Assembly: GCF_017357405.1 (NCBI RefSeq)
Contig: NZ_CP071597.1
Location: 2,232,001-2,296,000 of the forward strand
DNA: 64,000 nucleotides
DNA from: Halomontanus rarus
GTDB lineage: Archaea > Halobacteriota > Halobacteria > Halobacteriales > Natrialbaceae
Direction: 5' to 3'
Shown here piece by piece: positions 26,691 through 35,301 of this stretch (position 1 is the stretch's first letter; every line of letters starts with the position of its first letter). The notes beneath the pieces are model-generated. The model was not told where the DNA came from. It ran no database searches and was given only the letters and a program-made list of their open reading frames with translations. A program made the position numbers and the translations under genes.

Positions 26691-28001
26691 TCACTCGCTC
26701 GCTCGAGTCGCCGCCGCGATCGCTTGCTCGAGGTCCGCCAAAATGTCCTCGGGATCCTCGATTCCCACGGACAGACGGATCAGATCCGTCGTCACGCCCG
26801 CCTCCTCCTGTTCCTCGGGGGTCAGCTGGCCGTGGGTCGTGCTCGCGGGGTGGATGACCAGCGTCTTCGCGTCGCCGATGTTCGCGAGGAACTGGGCGAC
26901 CTCGACGTGCTCGCAGAGGGTTTTCCCGGCTTCGTAGCCTCCCTCGAGGCCGAAGGCGATCATCCCGCCGTCGTCGGAGAGGTACGTCGATGCGTTCTCG
27001 TGGGTCGGATGATCCTCGAGTCCCGGATACGTCACCCAGGCGACGTCGTCGTGGTCTGCCAGGTAGTCGGCGACGATTGCGGCGTTTTCGCAGTGCTGGC
27101 GCATCCGCAGGGGTAGAGTCTCGAGTCCCTGCAGGGTCTGCCAGGCGTCGAACGGCGACTGCTGGTTACCCAGACTGCGCAGCGATCGGAAGCGGGCCGT
27201 CGCGGCGAAGGGCGCGTCGGCGAAGTCCCGCGAGAAGTCGACGTCGTGGTAGGCCTGGTTCTGCCCCGCGATCTCCTCGTAGCTGTGTTCGCCCCACGGG
27301 AAGCTCCCGCCGTCCAGCAAAATTCCCCCGACCGTCGTCCCCGATCCGTGGATCCACTTGGTCGTCGACTCCCAGACGACGTCCGCCCCGTGCTCGAGCG
27401 GTCGACACAGCGCCGGCGTCGCGAAGGTGTTGTCGACCACCAGCGGGACGCCGTGGTCGTGGGCGATCTCGGCGACGCGCTCGAAGTCCGGCGTCACCAG
27501 CGACGGATTCCCCACGGTCTCGACGTGGACGAACGCGGTGTCCTCGTCGATCGCTTCCTCGTACCGATCGTACTCGAGGGTCGGCACGAACCGCGTCTCG
27601 ACGTTTCGCCGGGACGCGGTCTTTGCGAAGTAGGCCGTCGTCCCGCCGTAGGTGTCCGTCGAACAGACGACGTTGTCGCCCGCCTTCGCGAGGATCAGGA
27701 CGGCCGAGTCGAGGGCGGCCATCCCGCTCGCCGTTGCGACGGCGCCTGCGGCCCCCTCGAGTGCGGCCAGTCGATCCTCGAGGGTCTCGACCGTCGGGTT
27801 GGAGATTCGCGAATAGATGTGACCCTCACCCTCGAGGGCGTAGAGGTCGGCCGCCGTATCGGCGTCCGGAAAACTGTAGGAGGTCGTCTGGTAGATCGGC
27901 GGCGCCATCGCGCCCGTCGCGGGATCCGGCGACTGGCCGGCGTGGACGCTCCGCGTGCCGAATCCAGGACTCGAGTCCCGCTCGCGCTCGTCGTCGCTCA
28001 T
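26691..28001 (-). CDS. metY: O-acetylhomoserine sulfhydrylase-type enzyme (MetY)
   Basis: A 436-residue Cys/Met-metabolism PLP enzyme making homocysteine from O-acetylhomoserine and sulfide. The PLP lysine is in ESTTKWIHGSGTT (about 210-222). Other family motifs are YSRISNPTVETLE, ATASGMAALDSAV and the C-terminal DLIRLSVGIEDPEDI. ATG 28001 is chosen over upstream GTG 28022 because it lies 28 bases after the TATA element, predicting a leaderless mRNA. Pairing with metX supports MetY rather than cystathionine gamma-synthase, though sequence alone cannot fully separate them. Confidence 0.88.
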   Translation of the reverse strand: MSDDERERDSSPGFGTRSVHAGQSPDPATGAMAPPIYQTTSYSFPDADTAADLYALEGEGHIYSRISNPTVETLEDRLAALEGAAGAVATASGMAALDSAVLILAKAGDNVVCSTDTYGGTTAYFAKTASRRNVETRFVPTLEYDRYEEAIDEDTAFVHVETVGNPSLVTPDFERVAEIAHDHGVPLVVDNTFATPALCRPLEHGADVVWESTTKWIHGSGTTVGGILLDGGSFPWGEHSYEEIAGQNQAYHDVDFSRDFADAPFAATARFRSLRSLGNQQSPFDAWQTLQGLETLPLRMRQHCENAAIVADYLADHDDVAWVTYPGLEDHPTHENASTYLSDDGGMIAFGLEGGYEAGKTLCEHVEVAQFLANIGDAKTLVIHPASTTHGQLTPEEQEEAGVTTDLIRLSVGIEDPEDILADLEQAIAAATRASE

Positions 28002-28028
28002 GTTTTGTACGCATACTTCCACACGGTC

Positions 28029-28054
28029 TTATGACTGCCAGTAACGGCAAGTTT
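28029..28054 (-). promoter_or_regulatory. metY promoter with shared met element
   Basis: The minus strand reads CCGTTACTGGCAGTCATAA, containing the perfect dyad ACTG-G-CAGT directly beside the TATA-like ATAA. It matches the metX element at 15 of 19 positions. The spacing to ATG 28001 is 28 bases. Confidence 0.5.
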
Positions 28055-28276
28055 GGCTGGCCGTGGGCGTGACTGTCTCGCATTCGTCGACCTTCGGACA
28101 GCGGTTACAGACAACGCTACAGAGACGATAATTACAAAGAACGGTTATGGGTCTGAACGAGAATAGTGAAAAAGAGACGGCGAAAGACGTCGAAGAGAAC
28201 AGTCGAAGTACTTGCCGCCGAAGTCGACGAAGACGACGAGTAGTTACGCCTCCGAGCGATCCACCCGACGATCGGA

Positions 28277-28753
28277 ATGGCGGAACGCGAACAGTTTTCG
28301 TCGGTCAGTAGGAAGGGTTTCGATGATAATATCGTGTCCCAGTTCACCCGTCGGCACGTACTCACTGGCTTTGGATCGGTAGTATCCGTACTCTGTGGTG
28401 GATGTCTCGATTCGCTCACGATTGGCTCTCGATCGATCCGATATTGTGGGACGTGGATCTACAATTGGCATTCCGAAAACCACGACGTGTCTGTGCAGGT
28501 TTTTGACGACAACGAGCTACTCTTCGAACAGGATGTGACTGTGGGCTCACACCAGGAAACGAGTATTGGAATTCCAGCGGAAGATACGTTTGCACATACC
28601 GAAGGTGAATTCTCGATACGAGCCCGAGTGGACGCAGGCGAGTGGGTGGAGAGCGACCTGTATACTGCAGATTCCGAGGCAGCGTTCGCTTCGGTGATCG
28701 TCTCTCGAGATGGTGACGAGGTATCGATAGATCCTGTTTCGACTAACTGTTAG
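28277..28753 (+). CDS. Tat-exported lipoprotein (158 aa), unknown function
   Basis: A 158-residue protein with a Tat signal (TRRHVLTGFGSVVSVL) and lipobox GGC at about 41-43, predicting lipid anchoring outside the membrane. The mature part is a beta-rich domain (about 55-150) with alternating strands such as VSVQVFDDNELLFEQDVTV and FSIRARVDAGEWVESDL, reminiscent of small Ig-like or haloarchaeal lipoprotein domains. Local GC is clearly lower than in the flanks and codon use is less biased, suggesting recent acquisition. The family is not recognised. The Tat motif and single Cys strongly support ATG 28277. Confidence 0.7.
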   Translation: MAEREQFSSVSRKGFDDNIVSQFTRRHVLTGFGSVVSVLCGGCLDSLTIGSRSIRYCGTWIYNWHSENHDVSVQVFDDNELLFEQDVTVGSHQETSIGIPAEDTFAHTEGEFSIRARVDAGEWVESDLYTADSEAAFASVIVSRDGDEVSIDPVSTNC

Positions 28754-28820
28754 ATTTGTACATCCGAGCCCGTGACTCGAGACGAACGCCTTCATACTCC
28801 CCTGGTTCCTACGGGCGACC

Positions 28821-30101
28821 GTGTACTCGAGCGACCGCGAACGCGACCGGGACGACACCGACGGCCGACTCGAGGGAGTGGCGCGCGATCGGTTCGTCCT
28901 CGCGAGCGTCGTCTTCGCCGTGATGTTCTCCCAGCTGTTGCTCTACCCGGGCGTCTCCACGCTGGTCGAGGCGCTCGGGGCCGACGCGGCCGAGTCGGCG
29001 TTCGCCACGACGCCGCTGGACGCGAGCATGTGGTTCCTCGTCGCGGAGTTCGCCGCCTACGTCGCCTTCGTCGGCGTCTGGGGCGTCGCCAGCGACGTGG
29101 CCGGCCGCCGGACACCGTTTATCGTCGCCAGCGCGCTCGCGGGCGCGGTCGGCTACGCCGCGCTGGCGGTCGCCCCCTCGATCGGCGGCGGCGTCGCCTT
29201 CGAGACCGTCCTCCTCCTGCGAGTCGTTCAGGGCGCGATGACCATCGGCGCCTTCTCGCTGACGATGACGATGCTTATGGACCTCGAGGGCGGCCACGGG
29301 AAGAACATGGGGGCGGCCGGAATCGCGATCGGGCTGGGTGCCGCCCTCGGCGCACCGATCGGCGGGCAGTTGACGACGGTCGATCCGCTGGCGCCGCTGG
29401 TCGCCGCCGCGGCCCTCCTCGTCTGCGTCGGCGGGCTCGTCTCGCTGGTTCCCGACCGCGCACCCAGCGACCGCCGAACGGCGCGAGCGGTGCTGTCGGG
29501 GGTTCGCCGGACGCCGGCGCTGACCATTCCGTTCGCGTTCGGGCTCATCGATCGGTTGACGGCGGGCTTTTTCGCCCTCGTCGGGACGCTGTACTTTCAG
29601 GACACCTTCGGGCTCGATCCGGGCACGACCGGCCTGTTACTGGCGTGTTTCTTCGCCCCGTTCGCCCTGCTACAGTACCCGATGGGCGCGCTCTCCGACC
29701 GCATCGGCCGCGTGCCGCCGATCGTCGTCGGCTCGATCTGCTACGGCTTCGGCATCGTCGGCGTCGGCGCGGCACCGACGGTCGCCACCGCCGCCATCGC
29801 GATGGTCGTCGTCGGCGTCCTCGGCGCGCTCGTCTCGCCGTCGACGATGGCGCTGGTCACCGACCTCGCCGCCGACGGGGAACGGGGAATCGCCATGGCC
29901 GGCTTCAACGTCGCCGGCAGCGTCGGCTTTCTCGGCGGCTTCCTCGTCGGCGGCACCGTTGCCGGCACGTACGGCTACGACGTCGCCTTCCTCGCCGTCG
30001 GCGGCCTCGAGATCGCGATCGCGGTCGTGGCCGTTCCGGCGTTCCTCCGGCTGTCGATCGACCGCTCGGCGCGCTTCTCGCTCGAGGACGGGGAACTGTA
30101 G
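28821..30101 (+). CDS. Major facilitator superfamily transporter
   Basis: A 426-residue polytopic protein with about twelve hydrophobic segments in two halves. The MFS loop 2-3 motif appears as GVASDVAGRRTPF (about 94-106) and again in the second half as GALSDRIGRVPP (about 289-300). Such proteins exchange or co-transport small solutes or drugs. An N-terminal acidic/basic cytoplasmic stretch (1-25) precedes TM1. The start is GTG 28821. No neighbouring catabolic or regulatory gene points to a substrate. Confidence 0.85.
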   Translation: MYSSDRERDRDDTDGRLEGVARDRFVLASVVFAVMFSQLLLYPGVSTLVEALGADAAESAFATTPLDASMWFLVAEFAAYVAFVGVWGVASDVAGRRTPFIVASALAGAVGYAALAVAPSIGGGVAFETVLLLRVVQGAMTIGAFSLTMTMLMDLEGGHGKNMGAAGIAIGLGAALGAPIGGQLTTVDPLAPLVAAAALLVCVGGLVSLVPDRAPSDRRTARAVLSGVRRTPALTIPFAFGLIDRLTAGFFALVGTLYFQDTFGLDPGTTGLLLACFFAPFALLQYPMGALSDRIGRVPPIVVGSICYGFGIVGVGAAPTVATAAIAMVVVGVLGALVSPSTMALVTDLAADGERGIAMAGFNVAGSVGFLGGFLVGGTVAGTYGYDVAFLAVGGLEIAIAVVAVPAFLRLSIDRSARFSLEDGEL

Positions 30102-30367
30102 TCGTATCAGTCGCGGAGACGAACGCGAACGATTGTTTCGGCCGGTCTCGTCGTCGATCATACGACTCTCAGCGAGTGTCGACCGTCGTGGCGTCCCGTC
30201 GAGCTCGAACGGTGCGCTAGTGTCGGATTCATCCCACTCCGGTACGGATCGTCCGTTCGTGTCGATGTTCGTAACGGCGAATTGCCGTCTCGTACGCTCG
30301 GACTACCCGTATCGGCCCCGCGAGTGACGGCCGTCGACTTTTCTTCGTCGACCCGGAAGCGCTGGTG
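30102..30367. other. Spacer upstream of the cupredoxin gene
   Basis: A 266-base stretch without a convincing gene. It carries several CG-rich short repeats and a pyrimidine-rich CTTTTCTTCG about 25-30 bases before ATG 30368, where a promoter would be expected. Confidence 0.35.
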
Positions 30368-31087
30368 ATGACACGAGATACTCGGTTTTCGCGACGATCT
30401 ATCGTCAAATTAGTCGGCGCGTCGGCGGCGACCGCAGCCCTCGCGGGTTGCGGTGGACCAGAGGGAGACAACGAGACCGATGGCGACGAAACCGGAGCGA
30501 ACGACACCGGACTCGGAGCGGACAACGAGACCGGCGGTATGAACGAGACCGAAGATAACGAAACCGACGGCTTCGGTAACGAGACTGAGGACAACGAAAC
30601 CGACGGTCTCGGTAACGAGACTGAGGACAACGAGACGGCGGACAACGAAACCGCGAACGAGACGGCAGATAACGAAACCGCGAACGAGACGGCGGACAAC
30701 GAAACCGCAGGTAACGAATCCGCAGGCAACGAGAGCGGAAGCGTGAGCGAAGAGTGGCAGGACGTCGAGGAGATCGAACTCGGCGGCGAGACCGCGGCCT
30801 GGCAAGGCGTCGCGCCCGCCCCGATCGAGGGCGAGGAGAATCCGACGCTCGAGCTCACCGAGGGTACCGAGTACGACATCACGTGGGAGAACATCGACGC
30901 ACAGCCCCACAACATCGAGATCTGGGACGACAACGAGGAGATCGTCGAGGACTACCAGACCGAGATCATAGAGGAGGAAGGCGAGACCCAGACGCTGACG
31001 TTCGAGGCGACCTCGGAGATGGCCGAGTACGTCTGTCAGGTCCACGTCAGTACGATGATCGGCGATATCGAGGTCCAGTCCGGGTAG
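30368..31087 (+). CDS. Halocyanin-like cupredoxin lipoprotein with NET-repeat linker
   Basis: A 239-residue exported blue-copper protein. A Tat signal (FSRRSIVKLVGASAA) ends in lipobox LAGC, so the protein is membrane-tethered outside the cell. Residues about 35-120 are a low-complexity linker of NETxDNET-type repeats with 16 N-x-S/T sequons. The C-terminal cupredoxin domain (about 130-239) has ligands His in AQPHNIEIWD and Cys, His, Met in YVCQVHVSTM. Such proteins carry electrons between membrane complexes. ATG 30368 is preferred over GTG 30365. No redox partner gene is adjacent. Confidence 0.88.
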   Translation: MTRDTRFSRRSIVKLVGASAATAALAGCGGPEGDNETDGDETGANDTGLGADNETGGMNETEDNETDGFGNETEDNETDGLGNETEDNETADNETANETADNETANETADNETAGNESAGNESGSVSEEWQDVEEIELGGETAAWQGVAPAPIEGEENPTLELTEGTEYDITWENIDAQPHNIEIWDDNEEIVEDYQTEIIEEEGETQTLTFEATSEMAEYVCQVHVSTMIGDIEVQSG

Positions 31088-31188
31088 TCGATCCGCCGAC
31101 AGCACGACGCGTCGTCGAAAGGTACCCGCGGCGGAAGACGTACCCTTGATCGAGCGTTTTTTCACGCCCTGGGATGACAGGATACTGA

Positions 31189-31842
31189 ATGGATTCGCGG
31201 TCCGATCCTCGATGTCCGGTGTGTGAAGAGAAAGTGAGTGCAACCGCAATCCACTGCGTACACTGTGGCGAGGAATTCGACGACCCCACCGGCACCGAAC
31301 CGGGCTCGGTCCCGGCGGCGGAAACCAACGGAGACCGACCGCGACCGAGAACGCGAGCATCGATACCAGACGCCCTCGAGGGATCGCTCGAAGTCGTTTT
31401 GAAACCACTCGTCGCAATCGGCGGGGCGATTGTCATCGGCGGCGTGCTGTTCTTCCTCGCGGTCGCCGCACAACTCCCAGATTGGGCCGCCTTCTTCACG
31501 CTCGTGTACGGTGTCGCCGGAACGGCGATCCTGATCGATCGCCGGCAGACGGTCCGTAGAGCGGGACGTGTGACCTGCTACGGAACGGCGGTCTCGCTGC
31601 TCGCCGTTCCGTTCATCGCGTTCAGTCCGATCGCGGGGGACCAGAGTCTGGGCGAGAGAGTCGGTATCTTTCTGGTCGCCGGATTCGTCTGCGCTCTCGT
31701 CGCGGTCGCACTGGTTGGTGTCGGACGGTGGATCGGTCACACGGGGGCATCGACTTCGTCCTCGTCGTCTTCAGCGTCTCCATCGTCCTCCTCTTCGTTG
31801 CAGCCATCGTCTTCGTCGTCACCCGCTGAAACCGAGCCGTAG
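31189..31842 (+). CDS. Zinc-ribbon membrane protein with Ser-rich tail
   Basis: A 217-residue protein. The N-terminus is a zinc ribbon (CPVCEEKVSATAIHCVHCGE, C9/C12 and C23/C26) in the cytoplasm, then a polar linker. About four membrane helices follow, arranged as two pairs (about 69-120 and 130-184). The tail (about 186-217) is almost pure Ser with a few Ala, Pro and Gln. Zinc-ribbon plus TM proteins are common in haloarchaea; function is unknown. The downstream aminotransferase is on the same strand. Confidence 0.7.
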   Translation: MDSRSDPRCPVCEEKVSATAIHCVHCGEEFDDPTGTEPGSVPAAETNGDRPRPRTRASIPDALEGSLEVVLKPLVAIGGAIVIGGVLFFLAVAAQLPDWAAFFTLVYGVAGTAILIDRRQTVRRAGRVTCYGTAVSLLAVPFIAFSPIAGDQSLGERVGIFLVAGFVCALVAVALVGVGRWIGHTGASTSSSSSSASPSSSSSLQPSSSSSPAETEP

Positions 31843-31988
31843 AGTTCGCGTTCGTGTTCGCGGCCAGCCCACCCGTCGGTTCGCCGACTCGTCGACGGAC
31901 ACGATACCCGACACCGTCCGGTTCTCGAGAGGGCATCAAAAGTACCATACCGTCTCGCTCCGCAGTAAGCCGTACTCAGGTGGTTTCA

Positions 31989-33101
31989 GTGCCCACAAAA
32001 CGCGAATACAGAGACGATTATCCCGACAAGACGCTGTACATCCCGGGCCCGACCGAAGTACGCGAGGACGTCATCGAGGCGATGTGCGAGCCGATGTTCG
32101 GCCACCGGATGGACCGCATGACGGACCTGTACACGACCATCGTCGAAGACACGAAGACGTTCCTCGGCACCGACAACGACGTCATCGTCCTGACGGGGTC
32201 GGGAACCGAGTTCATGGAGAGTTCGATCCTCAACCTCGTCGACGAGAACGTGCTCGTGACGACCTGCGGCAGTTTCAGCGAGCGACAGGCCAACGTCGCC
32301 GAACGACTGGGCAAGACCGTCGACACGCTCGAGTACGAGTGGGGGCAGGCAGTCAAACCCGAGGACGTGCGCGAAGCGCTCGAGGAGAGCGACACGCACT
32401 ACGACGTCGTCACCTGCGTCATGAACGAGAGTTCCACGGGGGTCCGAAACCCGATCGAGGAGATCGGCGACGTCGTCGCCGACTATCCGGACACGTACTT
32501 CGTCGTCGACGCCGTCTCCGCGCTGGGCGGCGACTACGTCGATATCGACGAGCACGATATCGACGTCATCTTCACGTCGGTCCAGAAGGCCTTCGCCATG
32601 CCGCCGGGACTCGCCGTCTGCGCCGTCAGCGACGACGCTTACGAGCGCGAACTCGAGTCCGACTCGGCGTCGTGGTACGGCGGCTTCCAGCGGACGCTCG
32701 ACTACTACGATCGGAAGGGCCAGACCCACTCGACGCCCGCGATTCCGGTCATGCTCGCGTATCGAACGCAGATGAAGTACATGCTCGAAGAGAGCCACGA
32801 GGCCCGGGACGAACGCCACCGCGAGATGGCCGAGTACACGCAGGAGTGGGCTCGCGAGCACTTCGATATGTTCCCCGAGGAGGGCTACGAATCGCAGACG
32901 GTGAGCTGTATCGAGAACACGCAGGGCATCGACGTCGCCGAGACCATCGACGCCGTCAGCGAGGAGTACGACTTCGTCTTCTCGAACGGCTACGGCTCGG
33001 CCCTCGGCGAGAAAACGTTCCGAATCGGCCACATGGGCGAACACGACCTCGAGAGCATCGAGGCGCTGACCGACGCCATCGAAGACGTCGCCGGGTTGTA
33101 G
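31989..33101 (+). CDS. Class V aminotransferase (alanine/serine-glyoxylate type)
   Basis: A 370-residue PLP enzyme of the AGXT/serine-pyruvate class. The PLP lysine is in FTSVQKAFAMPPG (about 198-210), preceded by FVVDAVSALGGDYVD, where Asp contacts the pyridine nitrogen; the substrate loop YIPGPTEVRED is at the N-terminus. The likely start is GTG 31989 because the basic sequence before it is atypical; GTG 31980 is also possible. The enzyme could interconvert serine, alanine and glyoxylate, or could serve serine synthesis with serA/serB, which have no obvious partner here; that is inference. Confidence 0.82.
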   Translation: MPTKREYRDDYPDKTLYIPGPTEVREDVIEAMCEPMFGHRMDRMTDLYTTIVEDTKTFLGTDNDVIVLTGSGTEFMESSILNLVDENVLVTTCGSFSERQANVAERLGKTVDTLEYEWGQAVKPEDVREALEESDTHYDVVTCVMNESSTGVRNPIEEIGDVVADYPDTYFVVDAVSALGGDYVDIDEHDIDVIFTSVQKAFAMPPGLAVCAVSDDAYERELESDSASWYGGFQRTLDYYDRKGQTHSTPAIPVMLAYRTQMKYMLEESHEARDERHREMAEYTQEWAREHFDMFPEEGYESQTVSCIENTQGIDVAETIDAVSEEYDFVFSNGYGSALGEKTFRIGHMGEHDLESIEALTDAIEDVAGL

Positions 33102-33170
33102 TCGTAGTCGGAGCCGACGATTCCGCCCTCGAGAGTGGGTGCATCCGTTCCCGTCCGCACTCGCCCGCGG

Positions 33171-34532
33171 TTAGCCAAACAGCCCGCGGAGCCACTCGAC
33201 GATCGCTGTGATCACGTTCGCGACCCACTCGAATGCCGCTTTCAGCCAGCCGTCGCCGGTGACGCCGCCCTCTCGACCTGTCGTCGGTTCGTTCTCGACC
33301 GCATCGTCGTCCTCGACCATACCGTCCTCGTCGAGCGCAGCGCGGGCGTCCACGAGACCGTGGCCTTCCTCACACGTGCCGAGGACCGGTTCCGCCGTCT
33401 CGGTGAGCGTCCGGCGAACGGCCTCGTTCGGGCCGGGCCCGTCCGCGCCCCTATGTCCCCAGACCAGCGCCGCGACGCCGGTGACGAACGGGCACGCGAT
33501 GCTCGTCCCGCTCGCCTCGGCGTATCGGTTCCCGGCGACGCTCGAGACGATGTTCGTCCCCGGCGCCAGCAGGTCGACGGCGGCGCCGACGCTGCTGTAA
33601 GACGCCAGCGTGTCGTCCTCGTTCATCGCGGCGACCGCGACGACGTCCTCGTGGGTCGCCGGGTAGGTCATCGTCTCCGCGTCGCAGGAGCCGTTCCCTG
33701 CGTTCCCCTCGTTTCCGGCCGCCGAGAGGAGGAGGTGGCCCGCCGCGTGGGCGGTCTCGATCGCCTTCGCGAGCGCGTCGCTCTCGGCCTCGCCGCCGAG
33801 GCTCATCGAGATGAGTTCGATCTCGTTCTCCATGCACCAGTCGATGCCGGCGATCAGTTCGCTGTACCGACCCTGCCCGTCGTCGTCGAGCACCTTCACG
33901 GCGTAGAGGTTCGCGTTCGGCGCCGTCCCGACGACGCCGAGGTCGTTGTCCACCGCACCGGCGACGCCGGCGACGTGGGTCCCGTGTCCGTGGCGGTCCT
34001 CGTAATCGCCGGGCATCCCGGCGGCCGTGAAGTTCCGGCCACCCGCGACCGAGAGACTACAGTGGTCGGACTGGATGCCCGTGTCGAGGATGCCGACGTC
34101 GACGCCCGTCCCGTCCGGTTCGACGCGGTCCGCACCGATCCGTTCGATCCCCCACGAGGCCCGCTGTGACGGGTGAGTCGAACAATCCGTGCGGTCCGGG
34201 GACAGCAACGCGTCCAGCAGCGACGGCGACCAGTCGTCGGGAATCCCCGTTTCGTCGTCGTCCTCGACGGAAGCGATACCGGGGGCGGCGAGAAGGTCGT
34301 CCAGTCGATTCGACGGGATCTCCGCGACCACGAAATCGAAGTTGTCGTACTCGAGAACCGTCGTCCCGCCGACCGATTCGACCACGCCGAGGAGGTCCCC
34401 GAGCAGCCCGCCTTTCGGGTGGACGAACACCCGGCTGGTGTCCGACGCGGACGCCGACCCGACCGTCCCGAGTACCCCCGCAGCAACGCCGGCTCCGACG
34501 CCCTGCAGGAGCTGGCGACGACTGAGAGTCAT
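33171..34532 (-). CDS. Tat-exported subtilisin-like (S8) serine protease
   Basis: A 453-residue secreted protease. A Tat signal (LSRRQLLQGVGAG) without lipobox predicts release. An inhibitor-like propeptide (about 31-115) contains FVVAEIPSNRLDDLLAAPGI. The catalytic triad is D150 (VGILDTGI), H183 (GHGTHVAG) and S344 (SGTSIACPF), with N274 as oxyanion residue. A short acidic linker leads to a Trp-rich hydrophobic C-terminus (AFEWVANVITAIVEWLRGLF) instead of the domain seen in classical halolysins; it may be an amphipathic or membrane-binding helix. ATG 34532 is chosen for the Tat motif and a TTATCA box upstream. Confidence 0.92.
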   Translation of the reverse strand: MTLSRRQLLQGVGAGVAAGVLGTVGSASASDTSRVFVHPKGGLLGDLLGVVESVGGTTVLEYDNFDFVVAEIPSNRLDDLLAAPGIASVEDDDETGIPDDWSPSLLDALLSPDRTDCSTHPSQRASWGIERIGADRVEPDGTGVDVGILDTGIQSDHCSLSVAGGRNFTAAGMPGDYEDRHGHGTHVAGVAGAVDNDLGVVGTAPNANLYAVKVLDDDGQGRYSELIAGIDWCMENEIELISMSLGGEAESDALAKAIETAHAAGHLLLSAAGNEGNAGNGSCDAETMTYPATHEDVVAVAAMNEDDTLASYSSVGAAVDLLAPGTNIVSSVAGNRYAEASGTSIACPFVTGVAALVWGHRGADGPGPNEAVRRTLTETAEPVLGTCEEGHGLVDARAALDEDGMVEDDDAVENEPTTGREGGVTGDGWLKAAFEWVANVITAIVEWLRGLFG

Positions 34533-34875
34533 GCGTTCCGGAATGTAAACCGAGGTGATAAGCTTTCTGTGCTGCGCCGACGATCCGTCCGTTCGGGAGT
34601 TCACCGACGGCGAGTTCGTCGCACTCGCCGCCGTTTCGGCGATGACCGCCGGAATGATGTGGGCAAACGTAACTGACGGGTCGATCGAACGGTGGGAGCT
34701 CAGTTCGGCCGGCATCGAATCGACACCGTTCACCGACCGCTCAACGCTCGGGCCGACGAGCGATGTGGAGTGACGTGAAGCGTCACGGAACGGAGAGAGG
34801 AGTGCTTTTCATCGAAGTTTTGCCGAGGGGTGCCGGACACCCCGTAGCGTAAAAGTTCGGTGTCAAAAGGTCGTG
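34533..34875. other. Intergenic region with two hairpins
   Basis: This 343-base stretch lies between the protease promoter and the 3' end of eif1A. It holds the protease TATA-like element (about 34557-34562, minus) and two dyads: 34770-34786 (GTGACG/CGTCAC) and 34827-34843 (GGGGTG/CACCCC). The second lies just past the eif1A stop, with T-rich sequence around it, and may help end that transcript. Confidence 0.45.
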
Positions 34876-35163
34876 TTACTGAATGTGGCCTTCGCGTCGA
34901 AGCTGGTCGGCGTCGGACTTCTCGTAACGCCAGGTGATGTCTGCCTTCTCGTCCTGCCAATCCCACGGCTCGACGAGGACGACGTCGTCTTCGCGGATCC
35001 AGATGCGCTTTTGCATCTTCCCCGGAATGCGCGCGGTGCGCTCTTCCCCGTCCGCACACCGTACCTTGACGCGATTCGCCCCGAGCATGTTGGTGACGGT
35101 CGCGAACACCTCGTCGTCTTCGGGCATTCGGAGGTTTTTGCGACCGCCGCTGTCCTCACTCAT
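34876..35163 (-). CDS. eif1A: Translation initiation factor aIF-1A
   Basis: A 95-residue S1/OB-fold initiation factor that binds the 30S A site and supports start-codon scanning and subunit assembly. Family motifs are visible: [39 protein letters not shown] and [19 protein letters not shown]. Length matches archaeal aIF1A. It diverges from a small membrane protein gene. Confidence 0.96.
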   Translation of the reverse strand: MSEDSGGRKNLRMPEDDEVFATVTNMLGANRVKVRCADGEERTARIPGKMQKRIWIREDDVVLVEPWDWQDEKADITWRYEKSDADQLRREGHIQ

Positions 35164-35301
35164 ACGTCGTCGTTGGGTTTCCGGGCGTTTAACGTTTTAT
35201 CGATTTTCCCGTGCGAAAACGCACCATACGGCGGATATCGTCGCGCGTTCGCTCGGTGGCATATCATCGCGTTTAATTCACCGGAGCGTGCAGTCGGCCC
35301 T

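Noticed and set aside
28147..28314. Small plus-strand ORF upstream of the lipoprotein
   Set aside because: It overlaps the lipoprotein start, is Arg-rich at its end and shows no domain; it is better seen as part of the AT-rich islet.
34555..34773. 72-codon plus-strand ORF upstream of the protease
   Set aside because: It lies over the protease promoter, lacks a promoter of its own and has no recognisable composition or motif.
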